Origin: Amphibalanus amphitrite
Lineage: Eukaryota > Arthropoda > Thecostraca > Balanomorpha > Balanidae
Direction: 5' to 3'
DNA length: 64,000 bases
NCBI RefSeq assembly: GCF_019059575.1
Contig: NW_024881586.1
Span: 620,001-684,000, forward strand
The position numbers were made by a program, and so were the translations under genes. Positions 10,547-21,999 of this stretch are shown here, piece after piece (the first letter of the stretch is position 1; every line of letters begins with the position of its first letter). Under the pieces are notes generated by a model. That model did no database searches, was not told where the DNA came from, and was given only the letters and a program-made list of their open reading frames with translations.

Positions 10547-11195
10547 CTGAAAAGAAATCAAACATTTCAAGCAAATACTTTTAACTTTTTACACTGAAAT
10601 ACCTAAGCAGGAGAGGTCCTTACTCCTTACTTACATCTTAAGAGCAGAACAAATACATAGTTTCAGACTGTATTGAATAGGTACCTAGAAATTATTAAAT
10701 TGCATGGTACTTTCTCCATATGATTGACAATATAGTTAACCAATTTCATTGCTTCATCATAATTTCAGTATTATTGCTATTTTAAGCAAGAAAATATGCC
10801 CATTTGCAATTCTTCTTTCTGTAGTACTTTGAATCATCTGTCACAATCTTTTTTTTTCAAGTGTCACTTTCCAAAAATATTATATTAATTTACTGATCCA
10901 GGGTCCTGCTCACAAGTAAGTTTTTTGCAAGACACAATTTTCACAGAATGAATTTTCTACAAACAGATACATGGAAACAATGAATGGCCCCATAATATTC
11001 ACCATGGAGAAACATTGGTGAAAAGTACCTGCAAAGCAGGAATATTACAAGTGGGTACCTAACCTACTACCTGCCTACTACCTTGACCTAGCAATCATAT
11101 TATTTTTTATCACCTACCTATCAAGAGGAGAGGGAGTCAGAAGTACCTATCAACCAAGATTCTTACAGATAGTCTCAACCAGAATTAGACCTAGG
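10547..11195. other. AT-rich spacer upstream of the SRR1-like gene
   Basis: No open frame of note. It probably holds a 5' UTR intron and the promoter of the minus-strand SRR1-like/POMK pair, but I cannot place a TATA box or start site with support. Confidence 0.4.
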
Positions 11196-12098
11196 TTAAC
11201 CCTCGCCCACACATGGAGGGGGGTTGCCACCCCCCCCCCCCCCCCCAGGTAGTCTTTCTGCTTTGCACTCAACATTTTTAGAGCTAGAAGGCTGATTTTT
11301 CGTATAGCTGCTCTTCTATCCTTTCTTGATGTCCACTGAAAATTTCAAATTTCTGTGATTTTCGGTTTCGGAGATATGACCTTGTTTTTTTCAGGTCATG
11401 TCATGACCCAAATGGCCAATTCTCAACATCTTGCGTTTGCCATGGGCCTTGTGAGCTTTTGACATCTTGATTTTGGCCTTTTTGCCAGTCTTACCTCCCA
11501 CCTATCATGGAACATGTTGGACTGTACAGTACAGGGTGTCAAGGTCAGGGTCAAGGTCAACCTAGATCATCTAAGATAATTGCATTTTAGGCAAGCTGAA
11601 TTTACTTTTTGTGAAGTTTTTTGACCGCATTTTTGGTAAAAGCTTCTCAGATCATGATTTCATGTAATGTGGACACAAAAACAATCGGTGCACACATCAG
11701 TATACACACAGACAGACACAAACAGACATACAAACACATATAATTAACCCTGACCTAACTTAACCTGAAATGACCTCAGCAGCAAAAATCTGGTCGGGTA
11801 GTGTGACAAAGAGGTTCTAGCTGGCTTGGCACCAGAAAACAGCATCGTCATCGGTATATGATAAGCAGCGCACTTGATATCCAACGGTGACCCAAAACAG
11901 CAACATTTTTTAGTTTGACCTGACCTGGAAGGTAAAACTGGGTATCATTGGATTCGTCTCTTCCCCAAGAACCTTTTGGTTTGGTCTTTACCGCTAAGCT
12001 CTATCTTCAACAGGAACAAAATGGCGCGGGGTGGCAACCCCCCCCCCCCCCCATGTGCGTTCTAGGATGGGAAAATGACATGTGCGGGCGAGGGTTAA
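11196..12098 (+). mobile_element. TTAA-flanked element (H)
   Basis: It starts TTAACCCTCGCCCACACATG and ends with the inverted CATGTGCGGGCGAGGGTTAA. A C-run lies just inside each end (about 11229 and 12041). The interior has TGACCT/AGGTCA clusters and no open frame of note. 903 bp; CCCTCGCC subgroup. Confidence 0.75.
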
Positions 12099-12132
12099 AG
12101 TCAGACCAGACCCATGTCAAAGTAGCAATGTC

Positions 12133-14056
12133 CAATTGTCGGTATCGGTAACCCTGGCGTCACCGGTAGCGTTTTCGTTCAAAGTTAAGGTTTCCTGTAT
12201 TAGGCCGCCGTGCCAAGCCGAAGCATGCTGTGACGTCACTGGGTAGGAGAAGGTAACTTACCACGCTATCAGTATCGACTGAGACTCAGATAGACTCAGA
12301 CCGACTCAGGCAGACTCAAACTGACTCGACCGACTCAAACCGATTCAGATCGACTCAGTCCGACTCAGGACGACTCAAATTGACTCAGACCGACTCAACC
12401 GACAACCGAATCGATTCCGATCGACTTGGACAGACTCGGGACGACTCAGGCAGACTCAAACTGACTCGACCGACTCAAACTGATTCAGATCGAATCAGAC
12501 CGACTCAAACTAAGTCAGACCGACTCAACCGACTCAAGTCGATTCCGATCGACTCAGACAGACTCAGAACGACTCAGACAGACTCAGAACGACTCAGACA
12601 GACTCAGGAAGACTCAGACCGATTCAGATCGACTCAGACCGACTCAGATAAACTCAGAACGACTCAAACTGACTAAAATCGTTCCGATCGACTCAGACAG
12701 ACTCAGAACGACTCAGAGAGACTCAGGCAGATTCAAACCAACTCAGGCAGACTCAAACTGACGCAGGCAGACTCGAAGACCGATTCAGATCGACTCAGAC
12801 CGACTCAGATAGACTCAGAACGACTCAAACTGACTCAGAACGACTCAACCGACTCAAATTGATTCCGATCGACTCAGACAGACTCAGGCAGACTCAGACA
12901 GACTCATGTAGACTCAGCACACTCAAACTGACTCGACCGACTCAAACCGATTCAGGTCTGATGATTCAGGTCACCGCTGGGTCTGTCTGAGTCGGTCTAA
13001 ATCGGTTTGAGTCGGTTGAGTCTGTTAGAGTCTGACTGAGTCTGTCTGAGTCGTTCTGAGTCTGTCTGAGTCGATCGGAATCGAGTTGAGTCGGTTGATT
13101 CGGTCTGAGTCAGGTTGAGTCGTTCTGAGTCTAGCTGAGTCGGATTGAGTCGATATGAATCGGTTTGAGTCGGTCGAGTCAGTTTGAGTGTGCCTGAGTC
13201 GGTTTGAGTCTGCCTGAGTCGTTCCGAGTCTCTCTGAGTCGATCGGAATCGATTTGAGTATATCTGAGTCGATCTGAATCGGTTTGAGTCGGTCGAATCA
13301 GTGAGAGTCTGCCTGAGTCGGTTTGAGTCGTTCTGAGTCTCTGAGTCGATCGGAATCGATTTGAGTTAGTTGAGTCGGTCTGAGTCATTTTGAGTCGTTC
13401 TGAGTCTATCTGAGTCTGTCTGAGTCGACCTGAATCGGTTTGAGTTGGTCGAGTCAGTTTGAGTCTGCCCGAGTCGGTTTGAATAGTTCTGAGTCTTACT
13501 GAGTCGACCGGAATCGATTTGAGTCGGTTGAGTCGTCTGAGTCAGTTTGAGTCGTTCTGAGTCTATCTGAGTCGGCCTGAATCGATCTTAATCGGTCTGA
13601 GTCTGCCTGAGTCGGTTTGAGTCTGCCTGAACCGGTTTGAGTCGTTCTGAGTCTGTCTGAGTCGATCGGAATCGATGTGAGTCGATCGGAATCAATTTGA
13701 GTCGGTTGAGTCAGTCTGAGTTAGTTTGAGTCGGTCTGAGTTAGTTTGAGTCGGTCTGAGTCGATCCGAATCGGTTTGAGTCGGTCGAGTCACCTTGAGT
13801 CTGCCTGAGTCGGTTAGAGTCTGCCTGAGTCGTTTTGAGTCTGTCTGAGTCGATCGGAATCAATTTAAGTCAGTTGAGTCAGTCTGAGTCAGTTTGAGTC
13901 GTTCTGAGTCGGTCGATACTGATAGCGTGGTACGTTATCATCTCTTACCCAGTGACGTCACATCATGCTTCGGCTTGGCACGGCGGCCTAATACAGGAAA
14001 CCTTAGCCTTGCACGAAAACACTACCGGTGACGCCAGGGTTACCGATACCCAATTG
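12133..14056. mobile_element. Foldback-type element with inverted decamer satellite arms
   Basis: The outer ends (CAATTG then GGTATCGGTAACCCTGGCGT on the left) are inverted copies over about 140 bp, covering 12133-12275 and 13910-14056. Inside them lie two long arrays of a 10-bp unit of the form GACTCAGACM: the left arm reads GACTCAGA (about 12275-12955) and the right arm reads the complement TCTGAGTC (about 12975-13910). The whole thing is therefore one giant imperfect palindrome of about 1.9 kb centred near 12965. This resembles Foldback transposons, with tandem subrepeats inside long terminal inverted repeats. Long open frames in it are decamer translations. Confidence 0.85.
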
Positions 14057-14152
14057 TCTAGTCCACCTCGTCGAAATTGCCATACTTTGCAGTCTGGGAC
14101 TCCAAGCTTATAAAAAAAATACCAGCAACTAAATAAAATAATCATACCATCC

Positions 14153-14486
14153 TAGTAAACCAGTCTGCAAAACGTGGCAGGCTTCGACGAAATCTCGTCG
14201 GGGCAGACACCACAGGTTGGGGCAGAAATAGGGGCAGGTTTCAGGAAGATTGGGGCAGAAACAGGAAAATCTGGTGCAGAAGCTGAAGCTAAAAAATTGA
14301 CACAGAAGTGATTTTCTCAGCTTCTCAGTTCTCACTGCTTCCTCCATCATTATATCGTTACATTATTTGCATCATTAGGGGCAGGAATTGGGCTGCCCCT
14401 GGACTCAGCATTCTGATTCGGGGCAGGATTTTGTCTGCCCCGAAAATCTTGTCGACCTCCCTGCCATGTTTTGCAGACTGGCTAGT
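14153..14486. mobile_element. Short inverted-repeat element (MITE-like)
   Basis: The left end CCAGTCTGCAAAACGTGGCA and the right end (read on the minus strand) CCAGTCTGCAAAACATGGCA match, and similarity continues into CGTCGGGGCAGAC / TTTTCGGGGCAGAC. CTAG stands at both outer edges. The interior has repeated GGGGCAGR motifs. No coding capacity. Confidence 0.65.
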
Positions 14487-15692
14487 TAACGATCTATCTA
14501 CACAGGGATCTTGATCAAGATTGAGATCAAGGTATATAAAAACAATGACATCACTGACACAATCAAACATCAAGGTATGATTGAGATTACCCAAGTGACC
14601 CAAGCAAAGACCCAAGCAGACCCAAGTTACCCAATACCCACGCTCGCGCAGTCAACGCGCAGTTGAACCGCAATGCAATCAAGCCCGTTGGTACTCCTAT
14701 TCTGGAATTGCTGCTTTTGGTCGGTAGCGAAGCAAAAACCATTTTTCTGACCAATCCTGGCCAGGTCTTTGTCACTAGCGTTCAGAAACGAAAATAACAG
14801 AACAAAATGATCGTCTCAACTGCGTCGCTTGCATTACGCAATTTCAATATGATTTGATTGACGTCACAAGAAAGCTAGTGCTTACATACATTCGGCCGTC
14901 AAAGAAATCAAATTGAAAGTGAAAATATATGCAAGATGGTCAGAGGTTCAATAAAATATTGTATGCAATGATAACAGAAGCAATCACTGACCAACTATGA
15001 CTGTATAATTTCTGGCTGTCAGCTACCGGCAGTTAAAACTATGACGTCACCTTATAAAAAGTAAGCAATGAGGAGCACGCCGTCCGCATGCTTCTCGTGC
15101 TTGAGTACTTCGTTGGTACGTGCCTGGTTGGTACTACGAGTACTACACACCAACTACACACCACGGTGACTATAAATACACTAAACACTACTTGCGCACT
15201 ACTCACGCCTCGGTCAGCACATGTAGGGCCTTGGTCCGTGCTATATACAGTATATACCGTGTGCTGCGGGCCGCGGGGGCGGCGCGCCGGTGTAAGATAT
15301 TTGTTGGATGTTTATCTTCCAGTAAGGTACATTTCGGGACAAATTTTCGTCGAACAAATCTTGAGTTACTAAGGTGTCTTTGATCTCTTCAGGGATGATC
15401 TTCCAGTAGCCTGCGGCTGCGCACTTATGGGCAAGTGGCAACGGGGGCTCAGGTTGGATTCGAGCCACAACCTCGCGCTGACGAGGGGATACCCGCCCAG
15501 TGCCCCCCTATCTGCCCCTTTACCCGCCCACTACCTGCCCCTACCCACCCCTACCTCATACCTGCCCCCCACTATCTGCCAGCCGCTCCTTATCCACCTA
15601 TTTGCCCCTGATCGGCCCCCTAAGATCCCTTGATCCCCATCACGGGGTGTTCACCTCGCCAATCGGATGACGGACACCTGTGTTTTTGCAGG
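14487..15692. other. Unassigned spacer
   Basis: No recognisable gene. A TATA-like TTATAAAAAG lies near 15052 and a pyrimidine-rich CCTGCCCC/CTACC stretch at about 15490-15610, but neither is tied to a coding region. Confidence 0.4.
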
Positions 15693-16419
15693 TTAAGGTA
15701 GGTATGTCAGAAAAGGCAGCACAGAGTGGTCTTTTTTGGCACACCTGCTGAAGCATGTTTCCTGCACATGTTTTGAAAATTTAGACACCAGGACAGGTCC
15801 CTAAAGGGCAGGTCACCAGGTCAGATAAGATCAAGTCATCAAGTGACCTCACCTCACCTCAAACAAAGTTAGAATGTTTTTCATAGTTACACTGAGTACC
15901 TACTGCCTGAATGATTGCCTTGAAACTTTCAGCAGTTGATAAAACAGTGCTCCACTCATGCCAATCCATCATAACTCAATGGGAGAAAATTGAATGGTGT
16001 CTTTTTTGGATGAGCGTCATTCTAAACAATCATGCACAGACTCATAAGTGAGCATGACACGCTGAACTGAAAAATGGCACCTGTGACCCTTTCTTATGTC
16101 CCTGAGGTCATCTCAGGTCATGAGACGTCACCAGCAGTTTTTTGGCAATAACTTGAGTTGCTGGAGACGGGCTGAACAAAAACATCTTAGATGTGTTCAG
16201 GCAGACAATAAGGATTAACTAATTTGATCAACTGATACGCAACATGGCCCTCTCTGGTCAGGTCATGACCTTAACCTTATGCGATTTAAAAAAATGCTTT
16301 TCTAGGTCAAATTGTAGTTTATTTGTCTCATTTCAACATGAGGAACTGGCAAGGAGGAACTTAAGGCTCAACATTTGATCCTAGGTCAAATCTGAGAACT
16401 TATTCTAGAGTATGCATTG

Positions 16420-17462
16420 TTAACCCTCGCCGGCCGAGGGCGGGGGGCGGGTGCCGCCCCCCATAGGGTTTTTTTCGCGATAACTCCGAACACGCTGGCG
16501 ATAGAGAGCTGAAACTTGGCATACCTGACCTTTGATTCAAGCCAGATCTTTTGACACCAACCGCATTTTTGGGTCAGGTCAGGTCACTGACCTATGACGT
16601 CATAAGTGAACATCTGCACAGTGTTCAGATGTCGCAAATTCGCAACGCCCTCACTGCCAGAGGAGCTTTCACAGGGAAATGAAACTTGCAGGATCTAGTA
16701 TCCATTACGAGTCTCACAACTTGTTTATCTCGGATTTTTCCTAAAGTTCATATGAGGTCAGATCATTTTCGTGACCTCACCATTATAAGTCAATAGGGAA
16801 AAACAAAAACTGCTATTATGGCGCCGGGAACGATCTCCAACTATCTAAAGCACACAGAATCGTGATTTGATGCACTCCTTGCAAGGTTAGATGCGTCACT
16901 TTTGCAATGTTGACCTTGCGTGACGTCATTTATGACGTCATCAAGGTCATATTAGCTTTTCGTCAATAACTCCCGATCCAATTGAGCTAGCGAGTCGGGA
17001 AAGCCACCAATGGACTCAGGAAGACCTGCCGAATCGAATGATATGCGACATGACCTCTTTCGACCAACTTCGTGACCTGGGGGCGCTGACCTGACCGTGA
17101 CCTGAGGTCAACACCCTAAGTTGACCTGACCCAAACAAAAAGTATATCATTCGACGCGCCTGAGCGAGGTGAACACGATGCTGCCAAAATCGTTGCTCTG
17201 CGGCCGTTTTTTTTGCGAAGTTATTCGCCAAAAACTGAACCGTACCCTGGGGCCCTTGACCTGAACTCAGAGGCCACCGGTTGACCTAGGACCTTAAAAT
17301 CGGGTACCAATCTCTGCGTCTCGTAACGGCGCACACGCTCGTTTTTTTTCGTGACGCGCTAGCTCCACCAGGGGCGAAACGGCGAGGGGGTCGTTCGTAC
17401 CCCCCCCCCCCCCCCCTCGGCCGGCGCGTATGTAGAAAACCAATAGGTCCGGCGAGGGTTAA
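16420..17462 (+). mobile_element. TTAA-flanked element (D)
   Basis: It starts TTAACCCTCGCCGGCCGAGG and ends with CGGCGAGGGTTAA in inverted form, with a G-run/C-run near the left end and a C-run of about 18 near the right. Half-sites AGGTCA/TGACCT recur through the interior. It stands in the internal TTAA of an older element. 1043 bp. Confidence 0.8.
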
Positions 17463-17929
17463 AGTGACCATCCCACCTTAACATTAGTTTTGAGTTGAGA
17501 TAGCCAAATTGGTGGCCATGGCCTGAAAATACCGGTTTGGGCACTCATAACATCGAAAAATGCTTTAATTCGGAGATATGGAATTTCAAACTTGCAGTTT
17601 TCGGATTCTAAGGGGCTAATGCATTGGTGTGCCCCCTTAGAATTTGTGACGTCAGCGGAGATATAACGATTTTTAAATCTTTTACTAAAACGTTTGGTAG
17701 CACGCGGTGGTATATGCTGCTTTGCGCGCAACAAATGCCGCACTTTCAAATAAAGTCGCTAGGAACAGCGGAGATCCCAAAAAGTAAACAATAGTAAAAG
17801 TCTAATACCTTGAAAATCGGTGAATATTTTTCGATGAAATTTGGTAGATATTCGTTTTCGCTCTTTCTGAACCGAGCGACATCACTTTCATGCCAATTCA
17901 TTAACATTTTTGAAGGTGGGAGGGTCCCT
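17463..17929. other. Unassigned 467-bp segment between elements D and E
   Basis: It contains no TGACCT clusters and no coding signal. It must have entered with, or between, the elements on either side, since the host element resumes only after 19967. Origin unknown. Confidence 0.4.
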
Positions 17930-19967
17930 TTAACCCTTGCTGGCTGAGAGAGGGAGGTGGCTGTTGCCCCCCCCCCCCTGCCTTAGAAAATAGTTTCTCC
18001 CGTGATAGCTCCGAATACAGGGGCGCCACGATCGGCGATAGAGAGCTTACATTTTGCATGCCTGATCGTTGATTCAAGCCGGATCTTGTGACACCAACCG
18101 CATTCTAAGGTCTTGTCAATGTCAGGTCACTGACATATGGCTAAGTGAATCTTTGCACAGTCCGAAAATATTGCGACTTTGCAGTGTCTTCAGTGCCAGA
18201 GGACTTTTCACAGATAAATGAAATTTACATTACCTAGTATCCTTCTAAGATCTGACAACTTGTGTATCTCGGATTTTTCGGGTCAGGTCGGTCGGTCACG
18301 TGACCTCGCCATTGTAAGTTAATGGGGAAATATGGAAACTGTTACTTTGGTGCCAGAAATGATCTTAAAGACCTCAAGCACAAGGAATCGTAATTTCATG
18401 CACCTTAACCCGCGCCCGGCTGGGGGTCCTGGATTTCCACGCCCTGCTGGGGTGGGGGTGTCTGACCCCCCCCCCTTCTAACTCGGCTCCTGGGCCACGT
18501 AGCGATACGCGGAAGGCGGCGTTCGAAAGAGCGTCAAAAATAATGACGTAATCACTTCGGTCAATTTTTTGGTCAGGTCAAAGGTCAGGTCACCAGAGGT
18601 CATTGAAGGCAAAATTTTGCCGATTTCCAGGTCGAATGTCGACAATTTCCAAGAAGCCAACGCATAACTCGGGAACCAATAGAGCTACAGCGCCGCGGAA
18701 AAGTGCATTCGGTAGCCCTATTAACGCCCTTTCTGAGTAATTCTCTCAGATTTGACCTAACGTCAACGGTTTTGCCTGCAGGGGACAAAAACTGCAAAAA
18801 TAGCCGATTTTTTCGGAAACAGTTTCTCTGCAATAACTTTTGACCAAAGCCTTGTACGAGCTTACTTTTACCGACATCGTGTTCCTCTCGTCAAGACGCA
18901 TCGAATGAACTATAACTTGACCTTGAAAAGTCAACTTGAAAATTTGACCTCAGGTCAAGGTCATGACCTGACCGGAAAGGGTCATGCTGCATATCAGTCG
19001 ATCTGTATCGTCGAGCTGAACACATCTTAGGCGTTTTCATCGCTCTAGCTGCCTCTATCAAAAGTTATTTGCGAAAAACTGTTAGATACCATTCGTGACC
19101 TAAGATGACCTCAGGGGCATAAACAGGGGTCACGGACATCATTTTCAAGTTCAGTGTGTCTAAACCACTTGTAATTCAGTGTTTGGGAGTGTTTACAATG
19201 TCATTTGTTCAAAAGAGGCGCATTTCAATTTTCTCCCATTGACTTATAATGGGGAGGTCGCAAAATTGACCTGACCTTAGGTCATCGATATCAAAATTCT
19301 GAGATACACATTTTGTACATGCTATTGCTCTTGGCAATCACTGAAAGTTTCAAAGCGATCGGTCACTCGGTGTAGCTATGGCAGACATTGAAACTTTTTA
19401 TGAGGTGAGGTCACTTCAAGTGACCTGGTGACCTGACCTTGAATGACCTTGGTCTGAAATTTTCACATGTGTAGAACTGATGTATGATAAGTTGTACCAA
19501 AAACGGCGGCGCTCCGCGCCGCCGTTTTTGAGATATTCGCGAAAAACCACAAGGGTTCAAACACCCCCCCCCCGAGCAGGGCGCGGGTTAAGTTGACATC
19601 ACCCAAACAAAAAATCGTACGACGCACATCAGCATGTAAAACGTGATTGTGCCTGAATCGCGGCTCTGCGACTTTTTTTGCGAAGTTTTTTTTTTACCAA
19701 AAACCGAACCCGTACTTTGAGGCTCTTGACCTGATCACAGGGGTCGCGGCTTGCATTGGGTGAGATTTTAAAATTTGGCACCAGTCGCTGCGTCAGGCGT
19801 CTCGCAACGGTGTACACGCCCTTTTTTCTACGAGGCTCTAGTTCAATTGCATGCGAAACGGTGAGGGGGGTCCCACCCGCCCCCCTCTCCCTCCCCCCTC
19901 TTCGGCTGGGAGTTGGGACTGTGTAGAAAGCCAATAACCAATTGGGTTAGATCTGGCGAGGGTTGAA
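17930..19967 (+). mobile_element. TTAA-family element (E), interrupted by element C
   Basis: The left end TTAACCCTTGCTGGCTGAG and the right end GGCGAGGGTTGA (TTAA mutated to TTGA) bracket two halves homologous to element D: 17930-18404 and 19592-19967. The break falls where D has AGTTGACCTGACCCAAAC. Confidence 0.72.
18405..19591 (-). mobile_element. TTAA-flanked element (C), inserted in E
   Basis: It starts TTAACCCGCGCCCGGCTGGG and ends GAGCAGGGCGCGGGTTAA. It aligns end to end with 45094-46296, including the block with CTCGTCAAGACGCATCGAAT and the short inverted GGCGGCGCTCCGCGCCGCC near the right end. It lacks coding capacity. 1187 bp; CCCGCGCC subgroup. Confidence 0.83.
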
Positions 19968-20351
19968 AGAGCTATTGAATGCGCCTTTCCGTGGCTCATT
20001 AGGTAGTTGCTGCGTGGCGCAAAGCCGAGTTAGAGGGGGTTTTCAAACACCTTCGGCCCGGTGCGATTGGCGCCGAGCACCGGCCCGTCGCAGGTTAAAG
20101 TGTTGACTTCAGATCGAGGTGAGCCACTCAGGTCGCTAAGTTGGTCAAAGGAGGTCATATCGCAATCATTCGATTTTGCAGTTCTTCCTCAAGTCCATTG
20201 GTGACTTTCCCAACACCAAATGAGGTACCTTGCTGGAAGATTACCGTTCAAAGTTCTGCTTTCCTATCTTTGTGTCCAGTGTTGATATTCAACAAGTATT
20301 TTGACTTGACCTAAGCCTCCCGCAACTTAGGGAACTCGGTCATTCTTGAAG

Positions 20352-21875
20352 ATGAATAGTAAGTCAGATAAGAGGAAAGGTTCAGGAAAAGGCAAAAGTG
20401 TCTCTAAAAAGTCAAAAGGAGACTTGAAGAAATGTCAAGTTGATTTTTCAATGAACGAAGACTACGTGTCTGATGCTTTCAAGCAGCTGTTCTCGAAGTT
20501 CTGGAAGGGCGAAGCCGCCGATCTGACAGACAGCTCAGCAGTTGGCTACAATGAGCCATTCCGCTGCTGCCAGCTGCGGAACTTCGTCCAAGATCCAGCG
20601 GGACTCCTACGGGATCTCCGAGATCAACTGCTCGACCTGGAGTTCATCGAGAAGAACAACGACCTGTACAAGTTCGAGCAGTCGGATGATCTGAAGAACG
20701 CGTCGTTTCCGGCCGTGGCGGGCCTGCGCCGGCTGCTGACCGGCCCCCTGCTCGCCTGGCTCCGCGAGCTCACCGGTATCGCGCTGACGGATACCGTCGC
20801 GAGCACCTGCTCCCGGTACCAGTTCACGGACGGCCTGCTCTGTCACGACGACGAGCTCGAGGGCCGCCGGATCGCCTTCGTGCTGTACCTGGTGCCGCCC
20901 TGGGAGCAGGGCGATGGAGGTCTGCTGGATCTGTTCGATAGGGACGAGAGCGGCCAGCCTCGCGCTGTAGTGCGCTCCCTGGTCCCGGCCGACAACACGC
21001 TGGTCCTGTTCGAGGTGACGCCGGAGTCGTTTCACCAGGTCTCCGAAGTACTGTCTGACGACAAGTGTCGGCTCTCGGTAAACGGCTGGTTTCACGGCCC
21101 ACCGGTGGCCCGTCCGCCTCCACACGTCGAGGCCCGGCCGCCACCCCGGCCGCCGAAGTCCGTGGAGGAGGAGACTGTGTACGCCTGGATCAACCCCATC
21201 TACCTGGCTGAGGAGACACAGCTGGACATCCGGCGCCAGTTCGAGGCCGACTCGCAAATCCAGCTGGAGGACTTCCTGCTGCCGGACAAGTACGCGGCCG
21301 TGACTGCCGCGCTGCGCGAGCTGCCCCAGTGGGAGGCGGTCGGGCCGGCCAACCGGCGGCGCGTCGAGCGGTGTCGGCTGGACCAGCTGCCCGCCGAGGC
21401 GGCGCAGTGTCTGGCGCTGCTGGAGTCCGAGGCGCTGTTCCTGGTGCTCAGCCAGCTGACCGGTCTGACGCTGCACCGACTGGCCGCTGAGCCGACACCG
21501 GAGGAGGGGCCGGCCTCCTCCGCCGACAGCGCCGACGACGACAAAGACGGCAGCACGGCAGTGTGCCGGACCGAGGTGCGCCGCTGGAGACCCGGCTGCT
21601 ACACGCTCGTGCACGACCACGACGCGTCGCAGCGCGAGGAGGCGCTGGACGCGCGCCTGTTCCTGGGCGTGGAGGATTGGTCGGACCACCTGGGCGGTTT
21701 CACGTCCTACCTGGCGCGCGGCGAGGATACTGAGCTGCTGTCGGTCAGCCCCGTACCGAACGCCCTCTCGTTAGTGTACCGGGACGACGAGACGGTCCAC
21801 TTTGTTAAGTACATCAACTCGCAAGCGAAGAGTAAGCCGCCCTTTTACGATGTGGCATGCACTTACTATGAGTGA
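20352..21875 (+). CDS. OGFOD1: Prolyl 3-hydroxylase OGFOD1, 507 aa, intronless
   Basis: ATG at 20352 is the first in frame. The protein begins with a Lys/Ser-rich tail. The N-terminal double-stranded beta-helix domain has the Fe(II) triad H165-x-D167 (in CRYQFTDGLLCHDDELEG-type context) and H228 (PESFHQVSEV), with R240 for 2-oxoglutarate and the following NGWFHG. A second, non-catalytic domain starts near INPIYLAEETQ and ends with SLVYRDDETVHFVKYIN, as in the Tpa1/OGFOD1 family. Known role: hydroxylation of a proline in ribosomal protein uS12 (RPS23), affecting translation accuracy and stress granules. The length fits the family (about 540 in vertebrates). The coding region is one uninterrupted exon, with strong GC3 compared with surrounding repeats. 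A short repeat remnant abuts its 5' side. Confidence 0.93.
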   Translation: MNSKSDKRKGSGKGKSVSKKSKGDLKKCQVDFSMNEDYVSDAFKQLFSKFWKGEAADLTDSSAVGYNEPFRCCQLRNFVQDPAGLLRDLRDQLLDLEFIEKNNDLYKFEQSDDLKNASFPAVAGLRRLLTGPLLAWLRELTGIALTDTVASTCSRYQFTDGLLCHDDELEGRRIAFVLYLVPPWEQGDGGLLDLFDRDESGQPRAVVRSLVPADNTLVLFEVTPESFHQVSEVLSDDKCRLSVNGWFHGPPVARPPPHVEARPPPRPPKSVEEETVYAWINPIYLAEETQLDIRRQFEADSQIQLEDFLLPDKYAAVTAALRELPQWEAVGPANRRRVERCRLDQLPAEAAQCLALLESEALFLVLSQLTGLTLHRLAAEPTPEEGPASSADSADDDKDGSTAVCRTEVRRWRPGCYTLVHDHDASQREEALDARLFLGVEDWSDHLGGFTSYLARGEDTELLSVSPVPNALSLVYRDDETVHFVKYINSQAKSKPPFYDVACTYYE

Positions 21876-21992
21876 TGACTGTGCGCACTACTTTGCGCAG
21901 TGCACTTTGTTATATCGCTGGTGAGCCTTTCCTGTGGGCTTTTTGTGAGTTTTGAGGTGTCAAGGTGTCATTTTTAAGAAAACCAGCAGAAG

Positions 21993-21998
21993 AATAAA
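21993..21998 (+). terminator. Polyadenylation signal of OGFOD1
   Basis: AATAAA stands about 118 bases after the stop codon, a normal distance. Confidence 0.6.
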
Positions 21999-21999
21999 G

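Larger units (their letters stand above)
15693..20098 (+). mobile_element. Old TTAA-family element split by later insertions
   Basis: The left part (15693-16419) follows the interior of the element at 43363-44569 in order, and the right part (19968-20098) continues it from the GCTATCGAATGCGC block to a degraded GGTTAA end. In the intact copy that junction reads TTAATAGGGCTATCG, so the younger elements entered a TTAA inside this one. The inserted material is 16420-19967. Confidence 0.7.

Noticed and set aside
12380-13388. TQTDS-type repeat proteins
   Set aside because: Read-outs of the decamer arrays in the foldback element.
15088-15383. Two overlapping frames after a TATA-like TTATAAAAAG
   Set aside because: Short, mutually overlapping and without any recognisable motif or downstream exon.
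20607-21689. 360-codon frame on the minus strand
   Set aside because: Antisense shadow of OGFOD1 caused by strong GC3 codon bias.
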